Below, piece by piece: positions 9,046-17,921 of a DNA stretch of 64,000 nucleotides (its first letter is position 1; every line of letters starts with the position of its first letter). The position numbers and the translations under genes were made by a program. Location of the stretch: the NCBI GenBank assembly GCA_903896015.1, contig CAITWF010000026.1, positions 47,760 through 111,759 of the forward strand. Reading direction: 5' to 3'. The stretch is from an uncultured Opitutia bacterium (GTDB lineage: Bacteria; Verrucomicrobiota; Verrucomicrobiia; Opitutales; Opitutaceae). The notes beneath the pieces are model-generated. The model did not search any database and was not told the origin of the DNA. It saw only the letters and a list, made by a program, of their open reading frames with translations.

Positions 9046-10194
9046 ATGACCACGCACAAAGTCGGCATCATCATGAACGGCGTCACGGGACGCATGGGCA
9101 CCAACCAGCACCTGCTGCGCTCGATTAAGGCCATCATCGATCAGGGCGGCATCAAGCTCGGCGACACCGAGGTGATTATGCCCGATCCGATTTTGATCGG
9201 GCGGAGCGAGTCGAAGCTCGCAGCGCTCGCGGCCCGGGCGAACGTGAAGCGCTACTCGACCAATCTAGATGCGGCGCTCGCCGACCCGGCGAACCTGATC
9301 TATTTCGACGCGACGCTCACGGGGCAGCGGCCCGTCGGCGTGCGCAAAGCGATCGCGGCGAAGAAACACATTTACTGCGAGAAGCCGACTGCCACGTGTT
9401 CGGCTGAGGCTCTCGCGCTGGCGAAAGAAGTCACGGCGGCGGGACTCAAGAACGGCGTGGTGCAGGACAAGCTCTGGTTGCCGGGCCTGTTGAAGCTGAA
9501 GTATCTGATCGATACGGGATTCTTCGGGAAGATTTTGTCGGTGCGCGGCGAGTTCGGCTACTGGGTGTTTACCGGCGAGCACGAGAAGTTGCAGCGGCCT
9601 TCGTGGAACTACCGCAAGGAGGAAGACGGCGGCATCATCGTCGATATGCTCTGCCACTGGCAGTATGTGATCCAGAATCTTTTCGGCGAAGTGAAGTCGC
9701 TGACCTGCCTCGGCGCGACGCACATCCCGCAGCGCTGGGACGAGGCGGGCAAACCCTACAAATGCACGGCGGATGATTCGGCCTATGCGACGTTTGAGCT
9801 GATCAACGGCGTGGTCTGTCACTTCAACTCGTCGTGGGACGTGCGCGTGCGGCGTGACGATTTGCTGACGTTGCAGGTCGACGGCACGCACGGCTCGGCG
9901 GTGGCGGGCCTGCGCGACTGCACGGCGCAGCATCTGTCGGCGACGCCGCGCTGCCTGTGGAATCCCGACGTCGACAGCCCAATCAAATATTTCGACGGCT
10001 GGACGCGTGTGCCCGACCAGGGCGTTTACGACAACGCGTTCAAGGTGCAGTGGGAGCTCTTCTTGCGCCACGTGGTGAAGGGCGATCCTTTCCCCTGGTC
10101 GTTGCTGGAGGGTGCGAAAGGAGTTCAGCTCGCGGAGCTCGGCCTCAAGTCGTGGGCAGAGCGCCGGTGGGTCGACGTGCCGAAGCTGGGGTGA
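9046..10194 (+). CDS. Gfo/Idh/MocA-family NAD(P)-dependent oxidoreductase
   Basis: Cytoplasmic sugar or cyclitol dehydrogenase of 382 aa. The N-terminal Rossmann fold has a modified glycine motif (IIMNGVTGRMG, residues 8-18), and the family signature EKP appears in HIYCEKPTATC (about 108-118). The C-terminal domain carries the substrate-site region EEDGGIIVDMLCHW (about 192-205) with the conserved histidine. Divergently transcribed from a cupin-AraC regulator, which fits substrate-inducible sugar catabolism. The actual substrate cannot be told. A strong terminator follows. Confidence 0.88.
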   Translation: MTTHKVGIIMNGVTGRMGTNQHLLRSIKAIIDQGGIKLGDTEVIMPDPILIGRSESKLAALAARANVKRYSTNLDAALADPANLIYFDATLTGQRPVGVRKAIAAKKHIYCEKPTATCSAEALALAKEVTAAGLKNGVVQDKLWLPGLLKLKYLIDTGFFGKILSVRGEFGYWVFTGEHEKLQRPSWNYRKEEDGGIIVDMLCHWQYVIQNLFGEVKSLTCLGATHIPQRWDEAGKPYKCTADDSAYATFELINGVVCHFNSSWDVRVRRDDLLTLQVDGTHGSAVAGLRDCTAQHLSATPRCLWNPDVDSPIKYFDGWTRVPDQGVYDNAFKVQWELFLRHVVKGDPFPWSLLEGAKGVQLAELGLKSWAERRWVDVPKLG

Positions 10195-10254
10195 GATAGC
10201 GTCATTTCACTGAGCTGTCCCTCCCCTGCGCTAGAAAATCCTCGCTTCGTTTCC

Positions 10255-10292
10255 AAACGCGCGATTTGCACTGGCAAATCGCGCGTTTTGTT
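10255..10292 (+). terminator. Strong intrinsic terminator after oxidoreductase gene
   Basis: A perfect 15-bp stem (AAACGCGCGATTTGC at 10255-10269 with its complement at 10274-10288), a 4-nt loop, and a T-rich tail. Being symmetrical, it could also work leftward, but no leftward gene ends here. Confidence 0.85.
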
Positions 10293-10366
10293 TAAGGTGT
10301 GGGGCGCGGTCCGCTCGCGGCTGCACCCTTCGAAACAATTCAATCCACTCTCTGTCTTTTTCCACC

Positions 10367-11095
10367 ATGATCGCTTCCACCTTCTTTGCCGCCTCGCTGC
10401 TCAGCGGAGGTTTCCTGTCCCCGACGGTATTGCTCATCCTCGTCTTCGTGATGATCCCGGTTTCGCTGTGGGCGCAGTTTCGCGTCTCCAGCACCTATAA
10501 CAAGAATGCCGCGATTCCCTCGCGCGGGGGCATCACCGGCAAGGAAGCGGCCGAGGCCGTGATGAATCGAGCGGGCATCACCGATGTCACGATCGAAATC
10601 ACGGACGGACACCTCACCGATCACTACGATCCGATCAATAAACAGCTCGTGCTTTCGGCGGAGAACTACAACGGGACGAGCCTGGCGGCGCTCGGGGTGG
10701 CGGCGCACGAAGCGGGCCATGCGATTCAGCACAAGGTCGGTTACTCGATGCTGCACTTGAGAATGGCGCTCGTGCCGGCGACGAATTTTGTGTCGCGTGC
10801 GGTGCCGATCCTGATGCTGGCAGGATTCTTCCTGGCGCGCGGGCTGACGGGGATGTTTCTCGACATCGCGATCATCTGCTACGCGGTGATCACGCTGTTT
10901 CAGCTCGTGACGTTGCCGGTGGAATTCGATGCGAGCCGCCGGGCAAAAGTGCAGCTCGTCGAGCTGGGCATCCTCGATCGCGACGAAATGGGCGGAGTGG
11001 AGGAGACGCTCGACGCCGCGGCGCTCACCTACGTGGCGGCGTTTGTCAGTTCGCTGCTCTATCTGCTCTACTTGATCTCGGCGCGACGCGACTGA
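10367..11095 (+). CDS. Membrane zinc metallopeptidase, YugP-like family
   Basis: Integral membrane protein of 242 aa belonging to the zinc-peptidase family of Bacillus YugP. An N-terminal helix (about 8-35) leads into a soluble part containing HEAGHAIQH (from residue 114), then hydrophobic helices (about 140-205) and a C-terminal helix (about 217-237, TYVAAFVSSLLYLLYL). The third metal ligand is probably in the EFDASRRA segment (about 188-195) after the helices. The biological substrate is unknown in the family. It is convergent with an M48 lipoprotein peptidase 9 bp away. Confidence 0.88.
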   Translation: MIASTFFAASLLSGGFLSPTVLLILVFVMIPVSLWAQFRVSSTYNKNAAIPSRGGITGKEAAEAVMNRAGITDVTIEITDGHLTDHYDPINKQLVLSAENYNGTSLAALGVAAHEAGHAIQHKVGYSMLHLRMALVPATNFVSRAVPILMLAGFFLARGLTGMFLDIAIICYAVITLFQLVTLPVEFDASRRAKVQLVELGILDRDEMGGVEETLDAAALTYVAAFVSSLLYLLYLISARRD

Positions 11096-11104
11096 GTCGG
11101 CGAA

Positions 11105-11926
11105 TTACTTGATGATCGTCGGGGGCGGTGCGGCAATGCTGTTCCGCTCACGCACCTTAAGGGCTTCCGGCATCAGGTCGCGCAGTTGCTGGATGCGCTC
11201 CGGGTTTGACGGGTGGGTGGAGAGAAAGCTCGACGTAGAGGCGCCCTGCGACTGCATCTCCTCGTCGAGATGTTCGAGGACTTTCACCCCTTCCTCGGGA
11301 TCGTAGCCGGCCTTGGCCATATACATGATGCCGATGTGATCGGCTTCCTTTTCCTTGTTTCGATCGAAGGCGGCACCGGCTCCGGCAGCGCCGAGGCCGT
11401 AGGCGGACATGACGGCCTCGGTGCCGAGCAGTCCCGCCCCGGTGCCCAGCATGGCGATGCCGCCGATCAGTCCGCCCGTCTGCATTGCCAGCTGTTGCGA
11501 AAGGTTTTCGTTGATGTGCTTCGCGGTGACGTGCGCGATTTCGTGGCCGATGACCGAGGCGAGCTGGTCGTCGTTTTCGACAATTTTGAAGAGTCCCATG
11601 AAGACGCCTACTTTGCCGCCGGCCATGGCGAAGGCGTTGATATCGGGCGAATCGAAGAGCACGAACTCCCAATCCGCATCCGGCATCTGCCAATACGGCA
11701 CGGCGTGCTGAATGCGTTCGCCGACGCGCTGCAGTTGCTCGTTGCGCGCCTTGTCGTTGGAGATGCGGGTGTGGGCCTTCATGTCATCGAAGGCGGCGAT
11801 GCTCATCTTGGTCACTTCCTTGTCATCAACGAGGCTGAGGGCATGGCGGCCGGTGACCGGGACTTCGGAGCAGCCGGCGAGCAGCGCGGCAAACGTGGCA
11901 GCAATGCAAGCGGAGAGCATTTTCAT
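11105..11926 (-). CDS. M48-family metallopeptidase lipoprotein (LoiP/BepA-like core)
   Basis: Predicted envelope lipoprotein of 273 aa. The signal peptide ends in lipobox LLAGC with Cys19, which fixes the start at ATG 11926 even though the frame is open to 12166. Zinc motif HEIAH at 128-132 (VIGHEIAHVTAKH), and EADHIGIMYMAKAGYD (about residue 185) supplies the third ligand. The C-terminal STHPSNPERIQQL is the typical M48 end. Relatives in E. coli (LoiP, YcaL, BepA) handle outer-membrane protein quality control; no TPR domain follows here, so it is closest to LoiP/YcaL. Convergent with the YugP-like gene. Confidence 0.9.
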   Translation of the reverse strand: MKMLSACIAATFAALLAGCSEVPVTGRHALSLVDDKEVTKMSIAAFDDMKAHTRISNDKARNEQLQRVGERIQHAVPYWQMPDADWEFVLFDSPDINAFAMAGGKVGVFMGLFKIVENDDQLASVIGHEIAHVTAKHINENLSQQLAMQTGGLIGGIAMLGTGAGLLGTEAVMSAYGLGAAGAGAAFDRNKEKEADHIGIMYMAKAGYDPEEGVKVLEHLDEEMQSQGASTSSFLSTHPSNPERIQQLRDLMPEALKVRERNSIAAPPPTIIK

Positions 11927-12201
11927 GGGTGAGAGAGCCTTCGCCGCAAGGCGGAAGCGCGGGCGGTGCGCGAACGAATAGCCGGGCCGGCGCGTTTGGC
12001 AAGTGTGCGGCACAGAGACGGTGCGACGCGCAGCTGCACGATAAGTTTCACGTCTGTTACGAATATGCCCTTTGCAATTTTTTGGGAACTTGGCATCGTG
12101 GCCGCTGTAACCCCTCGACTGAATTGAACGCGCCGGACGCGCATCAGTCCGTCGCGCCAGTTTCACTCAATTGCAACCAACGCCAAGCGTCCCTTTCACC
12201 C

Positions 12202-13911
12202 ATGGCTGAGCAAAACGATTCGAACATGGCCAAGAAGCGTCGCGTGATTCATTGGAACCCGGATGCTGATCGCGAGCCGGCAAAGTCGGCGTGGACGGCC
12301 AAGCGCATCGCGCTTTGGACAGTCGGTGGATTTTTTGGGCTGTTGTTCGCGGCGGGGATCGTCATCCGTGCGGCGAAGCTCGTGCTTGGTCCGGATATTT
12401 TCAAACCGCAGGCGGAGCTTGTCGCCGGTCAGGAGTCGGCGGCCGACGCCAACTCCGGCTACATCAGTGAGACGAAAGCGCAGTTTGCGCATGAGACCTC
12501 AGGGAAACAGCTCGTGGCGCTGCGCCGGCTTCCGACCGATCATCCGCGGCAATTGTCGGCGCTCATCCTGCTGGAGAAAAATTTTCAGGACGCCGAGGCG
12601 TTGCTCCGCGGGCGCGAATTTTCCCGGGCGTTCGCTGCTTTCCAGTCCCTCGATCGCGACATCGATGCTTTTGTGAAAAATGTGAAGGCCCGTCAGGAAG
12701 CGCAGCAAGCCGACGGCGCCATTCAGGTTAAAATGAAAGACCTCGAGGTTGCGCGCAGCCTCGCGCCCGGTGCGCTCGATGCCGCGATGAGTAACGCCGC
12801 TGAGGCGCACCGACTCCTGAGCGACGGCAATTTCGCCGAGGCGAAGGAAGTCTTCGATCGGGGATTCGGCGAGTTGAAGAAAGCGTCGGACGCCCTCGCG
12901 CGCCACGTGCAGGAAAATCTCGTCAAGGGCCAGCAGGCGCTCGCGAAGGGCCAGCGCGACGCCGCGAAGGATGCATTTAACGCTGCGCTCGAAAAGTCCC
13001 CCGGTAACGAGGATGCGATGCGCGGCCTCAAGCGCGCGGAAAACATTGATCGGGTATTCGCGCTTTTGCTCCAAGGCGACGAACTGGAGAAAAAGGCGCA
13101 ATACGCTCAGGCCGCTGAATCCTACGGCAAGGCATTCACGCTCGATTCGATGTCGGCCATCGCACAGCAGGGGCAGGCGCGGGCGATGCGGCTCGAAAAG
13201 GAAACAAAATTCGAAGCGGCCTTTTCGGCGGCGCAGGCTGCCTTCAAGCGCCGCGAATGGGAGAAAGCGATCGCAGAGTGCCAAAACGCCCTCCGGGTCG
13301 ATGCAAAACGCAGCGATGTCTCGGCCATGCTCAAGTCTGCGCGCGAAAACGCCCACGCCGACGCAGTAAAGAAATCTCTCGCCAAAGGCTATGCCTACGA
13401 GAACGAGCATCAGTGGAAGGAAGCGCGCGACGCCTACAACCAGACCCTCCAGCTTGAGCCCGATCAGCCTGATGCAAAGGAGGGCTACATCCGCGCCGGA
13501 ACGATGATTCGCACGCTCCTCCAATACGAGCGCTACATCGCCGACGCCGAGCAATTTGCCGCGAAGGCCGAATTTCAGGCCGGGATTCGCGTCTTCAATC
13601 AGGCCATGTCGGTCAAGCCCGCCTATCTCGTGAACAACGACAAAGTGCAGCAGCTTCACGAAATGCTGATGGCGCAAAACAAGCCCGTTGAGGTCACCTT
13701 CAAGTCCGACGGCAAGACTTGGTTTTCCATCGAAAATTATCGGCTCCCGAGCCAGTTCGAAACCAATACGATTAAAATGCTCCCGGGCGACTACGCGGTT
13801 ATTGGCCGGCGCAAAGGCTATCAGGACGTGCACATTCTTCTACAGGTGCGGAACGGCACGCCGCTGCAACCGGTGACGGTTGTCTGTAATTATCAGTCGA
13901 ACGGACTCTGA
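12202..13911 (+). CDS. Membrane-anchored TPR protein with PEGA-like C-terminus
   Basis: A 569-aa protein with a short basic cytoplasmic N-terminus, one transmembrane helix (about 35-57) and a long periplasmic-side helical region with TPR-like repeats (about 130-490; for example ALAKGQRDAAKDAFNAALEK and NEHQWKEARDAYNQTLQLE). It ends in a small beta domain (about 495-569) of PEGA type (VTFKSDGKTWFS, MLPGDYAVIGRRKGYQD). ATG 12202 is chosen although the frame stays open to 11929; ATG 12226 is an alternative. First of three closely spaced rightward genes, convergent with the channel/VWA operon, and plausibly its envelope scaffold. Function unknown. Confidence 0.75.
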   Translation: MAEQNDSNMAKKRRVIHWNPDADREPAKSAWTAKRIALWTVGGFFGLLFAAGIVIRAAKLVLGPDIFKPQAELVAGQESAADANSGYISETKAQFAHETSGKQLVALRRLPTDHPRQLSALILLEKNFQDAEALLRGREFSRAFAAFQSLDRDIDAFVKNVKARQEAQQADGAIQVKMKDLEVARSLAPGALDAAMSNAAEAHRLLSDGNFAEAKEVFDRGFGELKKASDALARHVQENLVKGQQALAKGQRDAAKDAFNAALEKSPGNEDAMRGLKRAENIDRVFALLLQGDELEKKAQYAQAAESYGKAFTLDSMSAIAQQGQARAMRLEKETKFEAAFSAAQAAFKRREWEKAIAECQNALRVDAKRSDVSAMLKSARENAHADAVKKSLAKGYAYENEHQWKEARDAYNQTLQLEPDQPDAKEGYIRAGTMIRTLLQYERYIADAEQFAAKAEFQAGIRVFNQAMSVKPAYLVNNDKVQQLHEMLMAQNKPVEVTFKSDGKTWFSIENYRLPSQFETNTIKMLPGDYAVIGRRKGYQDVHILLQVRNGTPLQPVTVVCNYQSNGL

Positions 13912-13926
13912 ACTCCCTCAAACCCC

Positions 13927-14736
13927 ATGCGCTCGCGAATATTTCTCCTGTGTTTTGCGTCGCTGCTGATCGCTTCGCTGCGCGCGCAAACGACATCGTC
14001 GGGTTCGGCTGCAAACGGCTCGCGCACGGCTGCGCGCGCGCCGGCGAAAGGTCCGTTACCCGATCCGGCGTTGCTCGACGGCTCGGCGCAGCCCGTGGAA
14101 AAACATCCGGACTACGGCATGCTCGGGGACTTCGAACTTCCCGGCGATGACAACGCGAAGAGCGGAAAAATGGGCGGCCAGCAAAACCCGGAACAGAAGG
14201 GAGGCGGAGGCGGCCAGCAGCAACAGAATCAATCTCAAAACGGCGGCGGTGGCCAGATGGCGGGCCTTCCCGCCGGTTCCACGGGCGGTGGCGGTGCGCA
14301 ATCGTCCACGCCGCAGATGCCCGGCGCGCAGCAGGGCGGGGGCGCCGCCGGCGGTGCGCAGCAAGGCGGCCAGCAATCCAACGCCCAGGGCGCGGGCGGC
14401 GCAGGTGCCGCGGGCGCGGCGGGCGATCCGAATGCGAAGGCGGACGGTATCCAAGTCGCCGGCCTCGATGGCGATTCCTCCGCGGCGGGCGCCGCCGGTG
14501 CAGGTGGCTCGGGCGACAATGTGCCCAAGCCCCAGCAAGTCGCGATCGGCGACAAGGCATCGCAAATCACGCCTGTAGCCAATGCTCCGGGGGTCGTTGG
14601 TCAGCAGGCGGCGGTGGCCAACAGCACCCAGCAGATGGAGTCGAAGATCGGCAAGGGTGCGGGAGCTGGACCTAGCGGGGGCAACGGTGGTGGCCGCGCG
14701 GTCGAAAAGGGGCGGACGATGCCTTCGGGCCTTTGA
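13927..14736 (+). CDS. Secreted Gly/Gln/Ala-rich low-complexity protein
   Basis: A 269-aa protein with a signal peptide (about 1-20, ending SLRA before QTT). Most of the mature chain is Gly, Gln, Ala, Asn and Ser with no recognisable fold. A short conserved-looking piece (about 46-75, PLPDPALLDGSAQPVEKHPD then YGMLGDFELPGDD) precedes the repeats. It begins 15 nt after the TPR gene and overlaps the next gene's region, so it is in the same transcript. I do not recognise the family; composition suggests a disordered or fibrous envelope protein. Confidence 0.65.
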   Translation: MRSRIFLLCFASLLIASLRAQTTSSGSAANGSRTAARAPAKGPLPDPALLDGSAQPVEKHPDYGMLGDFELPGDDNAKSGKMGGQQNPEQKGGGGGQQQQNQSQNGGGGQMAGLPAGSTGGGGAQSSTPQMPGAQQGGGAAGGAQQGGQQSNAQGAGGAGAAGAAGDPNAKADGIQVAGLDGDSSAAGAAGAGGSGDNVPKPQQVAIGDKASQITPVANAPGVVGQQAAVANSTQQMESKIGKGAGAGPSGGNGGGRAVEKGRTMPSGL

Positions 14737-14744
14737 GTTTTTCG

Positions 14745-15788
14745 ATGCAACCGCTTCTGCTCTGCGTGAAAAATTTTCGCCGTTTCGCTTTTTGCCTACT
14801 CGCATTTGCTGCGGTCGTGATCGCGCGCGCGACCACGATGATTTATCCGGTCGAAGCGATTGACGACCTGTGGAATCTGCCGGCGGACGATTTCAAAACG
14901 AAATATGCCGGCATCAACATCACCGGGCTCGGCCCGAGCGACGAAGGCTGGTATGTACGCTATCGCCACGAAAACCTTACTTACCTCTTTGGTCCGCTCG
15001 CCGACAGCGAGGCTGCGCAGAAAAAGAAGTGGGATCTCGAAACGGTGCGCGATGCGGCGATCCGCAACCGGCCTTCGCTGACCAGCAGCAAGGTCGACTA
15101 CGTGAAATTCAATTACTCCGGGGTCTACGGCAAGGGTGGCGGCAATACGCCCTACAAAGGCAAGAAAGGCGATGGCTCCGGTGGCGGCGATGGCGACGAC
15201 AAGAATGGCAGCGGCTCTGGCGGCGACCGCAAGGATGGCTCAGGCTCGGGCAAGGACGGTTCGGGCAAAGACGGCACCGGTTCAGGCGATGGTGACAGCT
15301 CCGGCAATGGCGACAAACTCGCGGGCGGCGACGGCACCGATGGATCGGGCGGCGCTAATGGAGACGGCTCCGGCAACCAGTCGGGCAGTGGCAAAGACGG
15401 AAAAGGCGGAAAAGGTGGAAAGGATGGCCAGTCGGGTTCCGGCGACGGGTCGGGCGATGGCTCTGGCAATGACGATGGAGGAGTCGTGGGCGCCGGCAAA
15501 AACGGCGCACTGCAAAAAGTCGCTTCAGCCAAAGGCGGCGGCAGCAGCAATGGCAGTGGCGGTCAGGGCGGCCAGTCTGGCGGCCAAGGCGGTCAGGGTG
15601 GACAGCAGGGCGGCTCTCAGGGTGGCCAGTCCGGACAATCCGGCGGCGGCTCGCAAGGCGGTGGCAGTTCCTCTGGCGGGCAGGGCGGTCAGCCGGGCGG
15701 CGGCTCGCCCGGTGGAGGATCGTCGGGCGGCGGTGGCAACCCACTCCAGCTCATCGGCACGCTCCTGAAAATGATTTTGGGGATCTGA
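14745..15788 (+). CDS. Secreted Gly/Asp/Ser/Gln-rich protein with short folded N-terminal domain
   Basis: A 347-aa protein with a signal peptide (about 1-29). A compact domain follows (about 30-120: YPVEAIDDLWNLPADDF, GWYVRYRHENLTYLFG), then about 200 residues of Gly-rich repeats moving from GSGGGDGDD/GKDG types to GGQGGQSGG types, and a hydrophobic C-terminal tail (LQLIGTLLKMILGI). ATG 14745 is used; a TTG at 14733 would overlap the previous stop. The DNA of the repeat is GC-rich and internally repetitive. Unrecognised; possibly an elastic or surface-exposed part of the convergent channel/VWA locus. Confidence 0.65.
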   Translation: MQPLLLCVKNFRRFAFCLLAFAAVVIARATTMIYPVEAIDDLWNLPADDFKTKYAGINITGLGPSDEGWYVRYRHENLTYLFGPLADSEAAQKKKWDLETVRDAAIRNRPSLTSSKVDYVKFNYSGVYGKGGGNTPYKGKKGDGSGGGDGDDKNGSGSGGDRKDGSGSGKDGSGKDGTGSGDGDSSGNGDKLAGGDGTDGSGGANGDGSGNQSGSGKDGKGGKGGKDGQSGSGDGSGDGSGNDDGGVVGAGKNGALQKVASAKGGGSSNGSGGQGGQSGGQGGQGGQQGGSQGGQSGQSGGGSQGGGSSSGGQGGQPGGGSPGGGSSGGGGNPLQLIGTLLKMILGI

Positions 15789-15831
15789 TTTTGCTGAGGC
15801 GGCCGGCCTCGGAGCGAATGAGCCTTCCGCT

Positions 15832-16845
15832 CTACAAATCCTGAAGCGCTATGAAGGTGCCACCGTTGCGGTAGCAGATTTCGCGCATCAGATTCGAGTA
15901 GCGCAGGCCCGTGTTGCCCATCGAAAACGTGTAGCGGATCGTCGTGGGAAACGCGACGCAGTTGATGACGACCTTCCGGTTGCCACTCTCGTCGGCGGGG
16001 TTGTGCTGATCGACCCAGCGGATGACGTTATCGGCCGTGTCGCTCTCCGCATATTCGTCGCCGAACACGTAAACGCCGAGTTTCATGTTCGTGTTGTTCT
16101 CGTCGTAGAGCGCGGTGAAGACGCGGCGCAGACCCGGCACGGGGCTGCTGATCGACTCGGCGTTGTAGCGGCGCAGTGTGCGCTTGATATTGTCGCGGGT
16201 CTCCTTGGTGTCGGGCAGCCACCCCATCGCGCCGGCTCGGCCGCCGTTGAGGACGAAGCGGCCGTCGGTGTCGAGCACCTGCACGCCGTCCACGTGCGGA
16301 TAGACATCGAGCACCTCCTCAATCTTGCGGATCGCGATGCCCCAGACGCCGTCGGTATTGGGATCGCGCATCGAGCCCGAGGTATCGATCACGAAGGCGA
16401 TATAGTTGGAGCCCACGGTGAGCCCGACCGGGGCGGGCTTCACGTCTTCGAGGACGACCTCGGCTTTCTTCTGGCGCGCGGCAATTTCTTTTTTCAACTC
16501 GTCGATATCGACGAGCATGGCATCCTGACCTTTCTTCTCGCGCGCGAGTTGGCCCTCGAGATCGTCGAGCAGGGCGTGCATCGAGTCGTTTTTGATGCGC
16601 GCGTCGGTGACGAGCGTGGAGATGCGGGCGTTGCTGCGATCGAGGTCTTCCTTGCTCGCGCTGAGCCGGGTCAGTTGCGCAAGTTGAGCGGCCATGATCT
16701 TCTGGAGATCGGCGAGCAGCTCGAGCTTCTCCTTTTGCTTCGAGTCGATGCTGAGCACAAAGATCAGGATGATCGCGCCGAAGCCGCAGCAAATGCAGTC
16801 GAGAAACGCGAGCGAGAAGACGGAGGTCTGGCGGCGGCGGATCAT
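15832..16845 (-). CDS. VWA protein with stator-like N-terminal membrane helix (intact MIDAS)
   Basis: A 337-aa protein. Residues 9-32 form a single membrane helix FSLAFLDCICCGFGA... whose Asp16 sits early in the helix, as in MotB/TolR/ExbD. A coiled-coil-like stretch (about 36-135) follows, then a von Willebrand A domain (about 146-337) with an intact metal site DTSGSM (154-159). Its ATG overlaps the stop of the upstream paralogue (ATGA, 16842-16845), so the two are translationally coupled and probably made in equal amounts. I infer an ion-channel B subunit whose usual peptidoglycan-binding domain is replaced by VWA. No named family is known to me. Confidence 0.8.
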   Translation of the reverse strand: MIRRRQTSVFSLAFLDCICCGFGAIILIFVLSIDSKQKEKLELLADLQKIMAAQLAQLTRLSASKEDLDRSNARISTLVTDARIKNDSMHALLDDLEGQLAREKKGQDAMLVDIDELKKEIAARQKKAEVVLEDVKPAPVGLTVGSNYIAFVIDTSGSMRDPNTDGVWGIAIRKIEEVLDVYPHVDGVQVLDTDGRFVLNGGRAGAMGWLPDTKETRDNIKRTLRRYNAESISSPVPGLRRVFTALYDENNTNMKLGVYVFGDEYAESDTADNVIRWVDQHNPADESGNRKVVINCVAFPTTIRYTFSMGNTGLRYSNLMREICYRNGGTFIALQDL

Positions 16846-17909
16846 TGTTCGGGCCAGTATTTGGAGGGACTGACGAGTGCGCCGCGGCTGGCGTTGGCGA
16901 GCATCCAGTATTCGGCGGTGCCGGCGGGATCGCCGCTCATGGGGAAGAGGATCGTGCTGACCGGGATGCGCGGCGGGAGTTGCTTCACGGCGAGTTCAAA
17001 GAAACGGATGCGCTGTTCGTCGCCGACGTCGCCGTCATAGGGGAGGGTTTCGCTCTTGGTCGGCAGGCTGTCGGTGAAAAGCACGATGCTGTCGGGCAGG
17101 CGTGGCAGATAGCGCACGGAGGCGAAGGCGCGCTCGAGGTTGGCGCCACCCTTGGGCACGACTTGGTGGAGGCGTTTCACGATTTCGCCGAGGGTCTTTT
17201 TGTCGGTGGTGCTGAACCACTCGTCACCGCGATCGGGGAGAACGGGCACGACGTCTTCGTTGAAGAAGAGAACTTGGAAGTGTGTCTGAGGCCCGAGGGA
17301 GGCGAGCATCCACTCAAGCGAGTGGATGACGCGCTGCCATTTTGGGGCTTCGCGTTTTTTCTCGTCGGAGTCGTCGAGGCGCGAGGCCGCGTCGTCTATC
17401 GTTTCGCCGAGCATCGAGCCGGACATACGGACGACGAAGACGATGAAATCGCCGGTTAGGCGGACGCCGGTGAGATACTGCCGGCGATCGACGTCAGGTA
17501 TAGGGATGGGCGCGTGATCCTCGGTGGGGAGGTTTTTCTTTTCACCGAGGAGGGTATTGAGTGCGTCCTTCATGGCGCCCGTCTGCTGGAGCATGAGGAG
17601 CAGTTCGCGGCGGCGCTCGGTGAGTTTGAGTTCGTCCTGGTTGTTTTTCGCGTTGATGTCGTTGAGTTCGAGTTGCGCGGCGGCGAGGACCTTGGCGAGG
17701 CGATCGAGGTCCTGCTCGCTGAGGCTGATCCGCTGGGCCATCTGGCGGGCCCGATCGCGGAGGTCATCGAGGTCGGCCTGATCAACCTTGGTCTTCTGCG
17801 TAATGGTGAGGATGAAGACGAGGAGGACGGCGCCGAAGCCGCAACAAATGCAGTCGAGGAACGCGAGGCTGAAGACCTCGGTCTCGCGGCGGCGGTTGGC
17901 GAGGCCCAT
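16842..17909 (-). CDS. VWA protein with stator-like N-terminal membrane helix (degenerate MIDAS)
   Basis: A 355-aa paralogue of the next gene. The N-terminal helix (12-35) reads FSLAFLDCICCGFGAVLL with Asp19 in the same register. A charged coiled-coil-like segment spans about 40-125, and a VWA-like domain about 150-345. The metal-binding DxSxS motif is changed to RMSGSM (161-166): Arg replaces the first Asp, so metal binding is probably lost. It starts 12 nt after the Hsp70-like gene's stop and overlaps the next VWA gene by 4 nt. The two products may form a heterodimer in which only one subunit binds metal. Confidence 0.8.
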   Translation of the reverse strand: MGLANRRRETEVFSLAFLDCICCGFGAVLLVFILTITQKTKVDQADLDDLRDRARQMAQRISLSEQDLDRLAKVLAAAQLELNDINAKNNQDELKLTERRRELLLMLQQTGAMKDALNTLLGEKKNLPTEDHAPIPIPDVDRRQYLTGVRLTGDFIVFVVRMSGSMLGETIDDAASRLDDSDEKKREAPKWQRVIHSLEWMLASLGPQTHFQVLFFNEDVVPVLPDRGDEWFSTTDKKTLGEIVKRLHQVVPKGGANLERAFASVRYLPRLPDSIVLFTDSLPTKSETLPYDGDVGDEQRIRFFELAVKQLPPRIPVSTILFPMSGDPAGTAEYWMLANASRGALVSPSKYWPEQ

Positions 17910-17921
17910 GGCGCGGAGCGA

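Noticed and set aside
15160..15740. Repetitive DNA that could be mistaken for a CRISPR or satellite
   Set aside because: It is the Gly-rich coding repeat of the 14745-15788 gene; no constant repeat/variable spacer periodicity.
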